12,358 bases of DNA, taken from the NCBI GenBank assembly GCA_900618425.1, contig UZAN01054462.1, positions 683 through 13,040 of the forward strand. The letters run 5' to 3'. How positions within the stretch are numbered: position 1 is the stretch's first letter; each line of letters starts with the position of its first letter. This DNA comes from Echinostoma caproni. Taxonomy: Eukaryota > Platyhelminthes > Trematoda > Plagiorchiida > Echinostomatidae. Both the position numbers and the translations under genes were made by a program. The notes under the pieces are model-generated. The model had not been told where the DNA came from. It saw nothing but the letters and a program-made list of their open reading frames with translations, and searched no databases. Positions 6,800 to 12,358 of this stretch are shown here, one piece after another.

Positions 6800-7453
6800 G
6801 TGCGCGGCTCAAGGGCAATCGGGGTACCCTGGATAGTTGGCCGCATCCGAAAGGATCCGAGCTTAGTGATCCGATTAACGTCTCCTTCCAACCCCAAAGA
6901 AGCGTCTCAAATGCGCGTCTCCGGGGACCCTATCGCTTCAGTGTCTGGTCAAGCAGGTGTTGGTATTGCCTTAAGCGCCAGGGCCAAGGCTGGTCTATTG
7001 GATTGGATCCCGATTGACAGCCGACTATGCGCAGTGAGACTCAGAGACTCAAGTAAGGTCAAAAAGCAGAAACCAAATGAACGATGCTTATTCGTGGTTT
7101 CTGCATACGCTCCCACTGACTGTAGCCCGGATACAGTCAAGGATGCCTTCTATCACAAACTACATGAGCTTCTTTTCAAAGCACCTAAGACGGATATCGT
7201 GATCCTGACCGGAGACCTATATGCACGCGTTGGCCGTCTGTCACCCGATGAGACCCATCTTGGTGGCCGTCATGGCCTTGAAAAGTGTCGTTCACATAAT
7301 GGGGATAGACTTCTTAGCATATATTCAGAACACGGTCTGTTCTTCGTTAGCACGAACTTCAGACATTCTAAGCGTCACCTATACACCTGGCGTAACCCCT
7401 CTTCGGCACAGACGTGGAGTCAGACTGACCATAAAGCTATTGGCTATAGATGA
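6800..7453 (+). pseudogene. LINE AP-endonuclease (EEP fold), catalytic Asn lost
   Basis: This 217-codon frame encodes the endonuclease that nicks target DNA to prime reverse transcription. It matches the RTE/CFDP2-like type: VIRLTSPS, then SGQAGVGIALS.RAKAGLLD, SRLCAVRL, LFVVSAYAPTDCSPDTVKDA, the core box at about 7210 reading G-D-L-Y-A-R-V-G, then HLGGRHGLE.......NGDRLL, FFVSTNFRHSKRHLYTWRN, and W-S-Q-T-D-H. Relatives have G-D-x-N-A in the core box, so the catalytic Asn is replaced by Tyr. The Q-I-D-H box is Q-T-D-H, with Asp and His kept. The N-terminal part with the first metal-binding Glu (SETR box) is not recognisable, so the domain is also 5'-truncated or decayed. The frame was probably joined to the linker below. 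Confidence 0.8.
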
Positions 7454-7490
7454 AGAGGATGTGTGAAAAACTGAGGGTTAATATTGGTCT

Positions 7491-7983
7491 ACCTGCTTGG
7501 ACTCCGACCACGCACTGGTTTGTGCCAAGTTGTCTGTGTTTTGGCGGCTGCAAAAAGATACGATGCAAATAGCTTGACGTCGTCAAGCTCTCTGACACGG
7601 CCGTACTAGCCGATTACCAAAACGAGTTGGCCACAAGGCTAACTACTACCCCACCAAGTAGCGTAGATCAACAATGGACAATCATTCAAAACGCAATGCA
7701 CTCAGCCGTTTTACACAGTTGTGGCCTAACCCACCAAGTTGGAAATCACCGGGTCTCCTCCAACTCTCTCAGACTCCTTGACGCGCGCCGGGCAATCCCG
7801 GCAGACCGCGAGTACAATGAACACAGTCTCTCCCTGAAGCGTGAACTCACGAAGAGTTTGAGAGACGACAGAGAGGCACGGTGGACGCAACGTTCAAGGA
7901 GATGGAATCAGCGGCTAGGTGTGAAAACACTCGGCAACTATTCCAGCTCATCCGTGCTACAGGCCCAAAAGACAGTGCGTTAG
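7491..7983 (+). pseudogene. LINE linker between endonuclease and RT (element B)
   Basis: The start reads C-L-D-S-D-H-A-L-V-C-A-K-L, the D-S-D-H segment that closes the endonuclease. After a frameshift near 7560, DYQNELATRL and QQWTIIQNAMHSAVLHSCGL follow, then LDARRAIPADREYNEHSLSL and KRELTKSLRDDREARW. This matches the (Y.NEL...)..QW..I..AMH.A....CGL..........DARR.IP...E.N..R..LKR.L..SLR.DRE.WW pattern of RTE proteins. Another frameshift near 7900 moves the next motif (RQLFQLIRATG, about 7945) to a different frame. No catalytic role is known for this region. Confidence 0.75.
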
Positions 7984-8035
7984 TAAAACAATCTGCGAAG
8001 TAGACGGCACGCTAATAAACAGCCTTCATCGAAGC

Positions 8036-8353
8036 TTGAAACGCAGTTCAACTAGCCTCCCCGCGCTGGTTGCCCCAAGCAGCTTTCTTGAGAGCGCACT
8101 CTGGTCACTATCCATGGGACTGCTCACAGAAGCGGAGATCCGAAAGGAACTCCAAGCCCCGAAACGCCACAAGGTAGCAGAATCAGACGGCCTGCCACCC
8201 GCCCTCTCTGAAGATGGTCGAGATGCTCTCGTAAGAGAACTCGTGAGACTGTTCTCAAAACTGAAAGTGTACCCCACACATGGGGAGAATCGATTGTCAC
8301 ACTCATCTACGAGAAGGGCTGTCGCAACGCCTGTTACAATCACAGGGGTATAA
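8036..8353 (+). pseudogene. RTE RT N-terminal part (element B)
   Basis: The recognisable part is LLTEAEIRKELQAPKRHKVA followed by ESDGLPPALSEDGRDALVRE and LVRLFSKL, corresponding to the (E)V...I..LKRGKA.GPDGL.PE.FKDGG..L...L..L........ block that opens the RT of these elements. Gly-Pro-Asp of the usual GPDGL is Glu-Ser-Asp here. Homology leaves this frame at about 8260, and RT continues one frame over (8254-8862). The frame's last residues are therefore out of register. Confidence 0.7.
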
Positions 8354-8862
8354 GTCTGATTCCAATAGCGCTGCTGGCGTCCGTTTTATTACGCAGGTTA
8401 TGCCCATTCCATGAGAAGCAAATCCACAACGAGCAGAACGGGTTTCGTGCGTGCCATGGATGCAAAGATCAAATCTTTAACCTCCATCAGCTACTAGAAC
8501 ACCGCCACGCATACAGACGACAAACCATTGACGCGTTTTCAGACAACAGAGCGGTTTCCGACTCTATCGATCGCCCAGCACTATGGAACTGTTTGCGGAG
8601 ATACCGAGTATCTGAGAAGTACGTATTTTCCATCATCAGCGGGGTGCGACAGGGTTGCCCTATATCTCTGTTTCTCCTCATCTTCGCCATAGATGATGTC
8701 CTACAAAACGCGGTGATTAACGTAATGAACGCTGGCGTCGCGATTCTCCCACTCCCGGCCTTCAAGAAAACCCTCTACTTCTGCCTGGACAGCCGGGTAG
8801 TACCACACCCATTATCATCATCAAGACTGTACAGCGAAATACAATGCAGCGAACTTCACTGA
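8254..8862 (+). pseudogene. RTE reverse transcriptase, fingers and palm (element B)
   Basis: This frame is open for about 200 codons without an ATG. It shows TESVPHTWGESIVTLIYEKG, NHRGISLIPIALLASVLLRR, EQNGFRACHGCKDQIFNLHQ and LLEHRHAYRRQTID, then AFSDNRAVSDSIDR, where the first catalytic Asp of FLDxxxAFDS is kept but the surroundings are altered. Then come YRVSEKYVFSIISGVRQGCP and FLLIFAIDDVLQNAV. About 20 residues usually found between EKYV and SGVRQGCP are missing. After about 8740 the match fades and no YxDD appears. From 8810 the frame only reads through the tail of the opposite-strand element M1. Confidence 0.8.
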
Positions 8863-8998
8863 TCGCTGCCAAACTCATATTGCATACAAGGTAAATGATT
8901 ATGTGTAGGGAGGACAGAGGTTGGACCTGTTCTTAGCGACGGGAAAATAAAGTGAACCTCTATGGTCAAAAAAGAGAGCATACATACTATTCCAAGCA
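8810..8998 (-). other. LINE family 1 3' UTR and tail (copy c, M1)
   Basis: Read on the minus strand, the terminal module runs from TTGTATGCAATATGAGTTTG (8883-8864) through GCAGCGATCAGTGAAG and TTTCGCTGTACA to TGATGATGATAATG at 8823-8810. Upstream, to about 8998, it matches the 3' UTR of P1 at 5571-5690. The tail is a short TGA repeat like that at 3401-3417. It abuts the broken end of element B. Confidence 0.75.
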
Positions 8999-9311
8999 TT
9001 CTGGTCTGATAAGAAGTGACAACATGGTCGCCATTGCTGCCGGTTCGTGGCCATGACCTTCAGTGTCTCCAACCATGCGGTTTCGGAGTCTTTTGGACCC
9101 CAACCTGGAAGACGAGAGACACCTACTCTACCTAATCGCTCTGTGCATTTCTTCATGCCTCGTCTCCACGTCATCTGCTGGCCTCCATGTGGGTTTCTCC
9201 AATCTGCAACGGCCACTGCGAATAAGGCTCCCTGCGGTAGGCAACCGTCGGATATACGTAACACGTGTCCTAACCAACGGAGCCTATTGGGCTGGATTCG
9301 ATGCGATAGCG
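8899..9311 (-). pseudogene. LINE C-terminal domain (M1)
   Basis: The domain reads RLRWLGHVLRISDGCLPQGA from 9285, then GGQQMTWRRGMKK, VSRLPGWGPKDSE, TLKVMATNRQQW and RPCCHFLSDQNAWN, and stops at 8901-8899. Across 9311-9045 it matches P1 4646-4912 with one substitution that I can find (G to A on the coding strand) and no gaps. Unlike P1 it has TGG at the place where the second P1 copy has TGA, so the frame extends about 30 codons into the 3' UTR. It is the only copy here that joins both flanks of the P1 repeat. Confidence 0.8.
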
Positions 9312-9795
9312 GGTTGTTGTGATGTGCTACCGTCGTTGGTCACGCAGTTACCTAAGCACGAGAAGTAGTCAACTTTAGCCAGTCATCAGTGTACTCTAGG
9401 TTGCACAGCATTTCTCCAGCTCCCCATTCAATACCGACAATTTGAAGGTCACTCAGTGTGTTCTCCAGTATTTCGCCCACGACGACATTGAACAGGAATG
9501 GTGAAAGAGGGCACCATTGACGAATGCCGCTTCTATTTATTAACGGCGAACTGAGCTCCATGCAGACCCTTTGCCGCAAATAGACAAGTGATGTGACCTC
9601 AAATATTTCATCAGCATTCAGTTGCGAGGAGGTGAAATCGTAAGGGCTACGCGGTCAGCTGATTTGAAGCTTCTTTCAGGTCAGGGAACATGGCAGCCGT
9701 TAGCCGAAAATGTGTATGGCGGAGCTCGAGGACTTGACACAGGTTGAAAATTTAGTCGATACAACCGCGACCTGATCTGAATCCTGCTTCACGGT
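9312..9795 (-). pseudogene. RTE reverse transcriptase, second half (M1)
   Basis: From 9795 on the minus strand: EAGFRSGRGCID, a stop, IFNLCQVLELRHTHFRLTAA and MFPDLKEA (the Asp of FLDLK is kept), then decay and loss near 9650. From about 9600: LVYLRQRVCMELSS, SGIRQWCP (usual SGVRQGCP, Gly replaced by Trp), LSPFLFNVVVGEILENTL and the box Y-T-D-D at 9393-9382. The frame then jumps directly to the equivalent of P1 4304 (VDYFSCLGNCVTNDG, an internal deletion of about 170 bases), and after it to the equivalent of P1 4646, a deletion of about 290 bases. Both YTDD aspartates survive, but the enzyme cannot fold as it stands. Confidence 0.75.
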
Positions 9796-10150
9796 TGTCC
9801 TTGAAGAGCCGAGTGTATTCTGCAGCAATTCGTTCGGTGCTGCTGTACGGTGCTAAGCCTTGGCTATTACGGTGACAGAATAAAAATAGATTGTGTTCGA
9901 ACATCGCTGTCTACGTCGCATTGCACGTATCTCATGGGGTAACCGGACATGCAATGTTGAGGTTAGACGCAGTGTTTTAGTTAACCGCGGTCATCCACTG
10001 TAACAAGTAGTCGACCTCCATGGTTTACGTTGTTTGGGGCATGTGTTACGCATGTCACCAGATAGGTTGCCACGGCGAGCGATGTTTGCCGAAGCATTTA
10101 GCGCTTGGAAAAAGGTGATGGGTGGTCAAACTAAGACCTGACATGAGGGT

Positions 10151-10260
10151 ATGAAAACCCTGACTAGAAAACTGGCTCACACAGGTCCCGTTAGGCTCCC
10201 TGGCTGGGGACCCCGAGATGATGGTCACCGGTGGTTAGAAACACAGCGATATGGCTGTGT
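10151..10260 (+). pseudogene. LINE C-terminal domain end (copy D)
   Basis: The frame reads MKTLTRKLAHTGPVRLPGWG followed by PRDDGHRWLET, the R.PGWGPRD...WLETL signature of flatworm RTE proteins. It is continuous with GGQTKT upstream, except for a TGA in place of TGG at about 10138. After WLETQRYGCV an extra GT relative to the other family 2 copies shifts the frame, so the last residues of the track-like reading through 10411 are not native. Confidence 0.7.
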
Positions 10261-10408
10261 CGCAAACAGTGGCGCTCATGCTTCTTATCACATTCCATTT
10301 TTTTACTATGTTCTTTTATCCAAATGGGCAACCAAAACCGGCACACGGGATTGCATGATTAATGGTTGTAAAAATTTAACTCAAGTAATTACTCCACACG
10401 GTATTACT

Positions 10409-10442
10409 TAATATAATATAATATAATATATAATAATATAAT
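10409..10442 (+). repeat. (TAATA)n AT-rich tail of LINE copy D
   Basis: Repeating TAATA units with slight irregularity end the family 2 copy D. Family 1 tails in this window are TGA/GAT repeats, so the two families differ in their terminal repeat. It may equally be a microsatellite into which the next copy inserted. Confidence 0.7.
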
Positions 10443-10444
10443 CG

Positions 10445-11056
10445 CGTAATCATTCGCAGGTAGTGAGTGAAAAAGCCAGGAGTGGTCAGAATAAGTCCTT
10501 GCAAAAGGGTATGTAAACTCCATCAGAGGACTCGCTCATATAAGTCCCGTTAGGCTCCCTTGATGGGGATATAGTGGTAACCGGTGAGTGATATTTTTTT
10601 ACTACACTTTCGTATGATGAACAGCAAACGATGAAAGCCCCATAGTCACGGGGATCTGCTGTTCAGTAATGGAAACCGGTAACCTAAGCCCTGGGACTTG
10701 GAGTGGCGAACCACATTAGACCCCGATAAGTTAAGTGTGGTATTCGATCGGACGACAGCAAAGCTGCCTACCACCAAAGTTGGGTCGTAGTGACGGGGCT
10801 CAACCCTCAGACCATAGGGTCTAAAGCACGCCTGTGATAGCGACTAAACCACTGTGCCACCACCACCCAAATGGTTGGGCGTTACAAACAGTGACGCTCG
10901 TGCGTCTACTCAATAATATGGCAACTCTAGTCTAGATGCATCCTCTACCTCTCAACAGTCCAATCTTCATTCCGCTTTTTATCCCAATGGAGAGCCAAAA
11001 GACAGCAACCAAACCCGACGCATGAAGGTGCATGCTTTATAGTTGTAGAAACTGAA
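10445..11056 (+). mobile_element. 5'-truncated LINE, family 2, interrupted by a SINE (copy E)
   Basis: 10445-10593 aligns with copy D from about 10095: GTGAGTGAAAAAGCCAGGAG with GCTTGGAAAAAGGTGATGGG, then GTCCCGTTAGGCTCCCT shared exactly, then GGTAACCGGTGAGTGATAT. Homology stops at the T-run of the SINE and resumes at 10869 (ATGGTTGGGCGTTACAAACA against ATGGCTGTGTCGCAAACAGT). It then continues through the 3' UTR, including GCCAAAAGACAGCAACCAAA and AGTTGTAGAAACTGAAGC, to about 11056. There it meets the RT of M1. The copy is too decayed to show an open frame. Confidence 0.6.
10594..10868 (-). mobile_element. tRNA-derived SINE, about 275 bp
   Basis: On the minus strand the element starts near 10868 and shows an A-box, TGGCACAGTGG (10859-10849), matching TRGYNNARYGG closely. 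About 43 nt on is a degenerate B-box, GGGTTGAGCCCC (10806-10795), one base short of the GGTTCGANNCC consensus. Between them AGACC/GGTCT can form an anticodon-like stem. A roughly 190-bp body follows and the element ends in a run of seven A (10600-10594). The interior splits two homologous halves of LINE copy E, which independently places both ends. RNA polymerase III would transcribe such an element, and LINE enzymes would mobilise it. I see no clear target-site duplication. Confidence 0.6.
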
Positions 11057-11400
11057 GCTGTTGTTGACGGATACTTGGCTCCCTGAAGGTCGTCAGACGT
11101 CCAAGTACGACGGTGGCTATTTAGTTGGTGATGATTGGGATGAAATTTAGCCCGCGGTGGGTTTCGCAATCCTTGTGAGATCCTCTTGTAAATTGGTACA
11201 ATCACTAATTAACTCCAAGATGAGGAAATGCACTCTTGCGACTAAATTTTATAGTTTATCGCTAATGAAATCCACGACTTAATCGCACCCTCTTAAAAAG
11301 AATGGAAGATCGTCATGTTCTACTGTTTTTCCTCGATTCAGAGCTTGGATGCAAGATTGTACTTCTGCTTCTGTGGCAGGTTCGCATGACACTGCCCACG
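11057..11400 (-). pseudogene. RTE reverse transcriptase, first half (M1)
   Basis: In changing frames: PATEAEVQSCIQALNRGKTV and EHDDLPFF (about 11390-11300, the LKRGKA.GPDGL block), VVDFISDKL (about 11280), MIVPIYKR (11205-11182, the IVPIYKKGSR motif), THRGLNFIPIITN (about 11160-11125, the NHRGISLIPI motif), a stop, then VLGRLTTFREPSIRQQ (about 11110-11060). This leaves the RT interrupted between REQQ and AGFR. The missing continuation is at 9795 on the same strand. Several stops and frameshifts make it non-functional. Confidence 0.7.
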
Positions 11401-11443
11401 GAGCCCCAATTGCAACGTACCAGATAATTTGATTAACCCCAGG

Positions 11444-11690
11444 TTATGTGAACTGTTCGTTAAAATACTCCACCCAGTGGTCAAGCCGTTGTTCCCTGTT
11501 GTGAATAGTTTTTCCACTTCTGTCGTAGATTGTTTCACTAACTGGTGTTCGCCGACTCCCCGTTTCGCGTATCAATTGGAACAGTGTTTGACGATTCCGT
11601 GAAGTGGCTGCTGCCTCCATTTGACTAGCTATTGTCGCCCAACAACTTTCATGATCCTTCTTCAGGCTCTTCTTGAGCTGACGTCACAGA
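11444..11690 (-). pseudogene. RTE linker, second half (M1)
   Basis: An open stretch of about 80 codons with no ATG runs on the minus strand to TAA at 11446-11444. It reads SLKKDHESCWATIASQMEAA, ATSRNRQTLFQLIRETGSRR, TPVSETIYDRSGKTIHNREQ and RLDHWVEYFNEQFT. It matches the K.H..WW...A..ME.A...GN.RQLF.LI..TG......SE.I.D..G..I...E.RL..W.E.F..QF pattern of RTE elements before the RT. It is among the best preserved parts of M1. The preceding linker piece (12005-11799) is in another frame. Confidence 0.7.
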
Positions 11691-11798
11691 CGCTACCTAA
11701 CCTTGTTTTGATCCTCACAGGTCGGGATTTATTACTTTTCTCTATGACAGCTACTGACTCATCAGATATCCAATGCCTCGAACGGAATCTCAGATCCG

Positions 11799-12165
11799 TT
11801 AAGCAACATTCGCTGCGGAGTGCATTGCTCGACTAGTCTGATTCCATTGCTTATCTACACTAACAAGCTGTAGTTCCCTTAGCTCTTGACCCAACTCTGA
11901 TTCAAAGCGGGCACGAACGACTGGGTCAGATAAGCGATGATTTACCAATGGAGTTTGGTGGGGTTTTTCGCGACCACTGAGTCGGACAGTAAACTGCATC
12001 AACACAAATGTGTGATCAGGTTCAACGCAAGTGGTTCAATAGGTACTACAGTTGTGTTTTGAGCCACGTCAACGGTAGCTTAAGGCTTTGTGGTCAATTT
12101 GAGTTAGCCTACCAGTTGAACTGGAGCGCCACATTGCCGTCCATCGGGGGTCGTGTCTGAAGTTG
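11799..12165 (-). pseudogene. RTE endonuclease end and linker start (M1)
   Basis: From 12165 the minus strand shows TNFRHD (endonuclease STNFRHK motif), then TQIDHKALSYR with the catalytic Q-I-D-H box at 12101-12090 intact, a stop where Trp is usual, and EPDHTFVLMQFTVRLSGREK. Then follow NHRLSDPVVRARFESELGQE, LRELQLVSVDKQWNQTSRAM and HSAANVA, ending at 11799. The Asp and His of the C-terminal endonuclease box survive, but the rest of the domain is missing or beyond recognition. This marks the 5' limit to which I can trace M1. Confidence 0.75.
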
Positions 12166-12358
12166 GTACACATTTTTTGGTTCATATGTTGCTGCGGTTT
12201 TCACACCGCCCCGCTGCCTTGCGGGTCAGGCTTTGGCTAGCCGAAGGCTTCGGTTGTGAATTCTTCAAGAAATTCACCTGCTTTGGCCTGGACAACCTGG
12301 CAGTATCCCGCCCACATGCAAATCATGGAACGTTTTTCTTTTCATAAAGATTATTGTA
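12166..12358. other. Unassigned right edge
   Basis: If M1 were full-length, the minus strand here should encode the middle of the endonuclease, but I see no such motif. The stretch has short palindromic runs: CCGAAGGCTTCGG near 12240 and GAATTCTTCAAGAAATTC near 12258. At 12230-12211 (minus) it shares a near-match to 321-340, listed under findings. Confidence 0.35.

Larger units (their letters stand above)
6800..8806 (+). mobile_element. RTE-type LINE with endonuclease, linker and RT (element B)
   Basis: This copy holds an AP-endonuclease domain, the linker and most of an RT fingers and palm, in the order of an RTE LINE. It lacks the YxDD box, thumb, C-terminal domain and 3' UTR: it is cut near 8740-8806, where the minus-strand tail of M1 begins at 8810. 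The insertion of M1 may have broken it, in which case the rest should lie beyond M1's far end, but I do not find it before the window closes. Coding is broken by frameshifts near 7453, 7560, 7900 and 8260 and by several stops. The 5' boundary somewhere in 6645-6800 is unclear. Confidence 0.75.
9796..10442 (+). mobile_element. 5'-truncated LINE, family 2, with (TAATA)n tail (copy D)
   Basis: This plus-strand copy begins in the post-RT region with LSLKSRVYSAAIRSVLLYGA (about 9795-9848), matching RDLSLKLKSRVYCATVRSVLLYGC of P1. Then come VFEHRCLRRIARISWGNRTC, EVRR, LRCLGHVLRMSPDRLPRRAM, FAEAFSAWKKVMGGQTKT, a stop where Trp is usual, HEGMKTLTRKLAHTGPVRLP, GWGPRDDGHRWLET, a 3' UTR, and an AT-rich tail at 10409-10442. 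It lies head-to-head with the 9795 end of M1, where it was inserted into M1's RT. Frameshifts occur near 9890, 10000 and 10240. Its protein is more diverged from P1 than P1 is from M1, so I call it a second family. Confidence 0.75.
8810..12165 (-). mobile_element. RTE-type LINE, endonuclease to tail, split by nested insertions (element M1)
   Basis: Minus-strand pieces line up as one element from right to left: endonuclease end (12165-12070), linker (12050-11670), RT start (11680-11200), RT to RLTTFREPSIRQQ (11165-11060), then a 1.26-kb block of other repeats (11056-9796). The RT then resumes exactly where it stopped, with EAGFRSGRGCID (about 9792), and runs on to SGIRQWCP, YTDD, the C-terminal domain, 3' UTR and repeat tail (8810). 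The break falls inside the short conserved segment REQQAGFR, so contiguity is well supported. The element has two internal deletions near 9380 and 9312 and many stops. The N-terminal endonuclease part is decayed or lies past 12165. Confidence 0.75.

Noticed and set aside
6800..7453. A host craniofacial development protein 2-like gene
   Set aside because: The endonuclease is followed by RTE linker and RT in the same order and has a lost catalytic Asn plus frameshifts, so it is a LINE piece and not a domesticated host gene.
10945..11205. 86-codon minus-strand frame as a single gene
   Set aside because: Only the first part (MIVPIYKR) belongs to M1's RT. It then runs out of register and crosses into the antisense of LINE copy E.
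12236..12268. Palindromes CCGAAGGCTTCGG and GAATTCTTCAAGAAATTC as a regulatory site
   Set aside because: They are short and imperfect, with no gene nearby. Such runs are common by chance.
1..12358. CRISPR array, tRNA or rRNA gene, or bacterial operon
   Set aside because: There are no regularly spaced repeats, no full tRNA cloverleaf and no ribosomal RNA motifs. The only tRNA-like sequence is the SINE head.

Overview
The window looks like a piece of a flatworm genome, most likely a digenean trematode, made almost entirely of dead retrotransposon copies. The sequence shows RTE-type LINE proteins (AP-endonuclease plus reverse transcriptase) of the SR2/CFDP2-like style common in trematodes, and a Ty3/Gypsy gag of the CsRn1 style. 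The taxon is an inference from family recognition, not from any host gene. No intact gene, tRNA, rRNA, CRISPR array or prokaryotic operon is visible. Every coding stretch has frameshifts, stops, truncations or lost catalytic residues.

Layout, left to right. 1-615 is non-coding, possibly the leader or LTR of the Gypsy element, with a striking 14-bp inverted repeat at 476-571. 616-1514 is a Gypsy gag, zinc-knuckle and protease remnant. 1515-1998 is unassigned. 1999-2190 is a short reverse-transcriptase scrap of another LINE clade. 2285-2445 is the 3' end of a LINE (family 2). 2700-3340 is a minus-strand RTE RT fragment that abuts a plus-strand LINE 3' tail (3341-3417), a layout that resembles a twin-priming inversion. 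3413-5770 is a plus-strand RTE element, called P1 here. It carries a 605-bp duplication whose second copy begins right after an N at 5318.

5771-6436 has no recognised gene. 6437-6640 is a minus-strand family 2 3' end. 6800-8806 is a plus-strand RTE with endonuclease, linker and RT, called B here. From 8810 to about 12165 runs one minus-strand RTE element, called M1 here. It is split by a 1.26-kb nested block (9796-11056) made of two family 2 LINE 3' ends, the second of which contains a tRNA-derived SINE.

The genes do not work together as a system. The value of the window is its record of insertions: two LINE 3'-end families, nested insertions, a probable 5' inversion, and a nearly identical 267-bp block shared in opposite orientation by P1 and M1 although their RT regions have diverged. 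I found no convincing new biological system. The strongest leads are the M1 reconstruction, the P1/M1 mosaic identity, the duplication beside the N, and the SINE.
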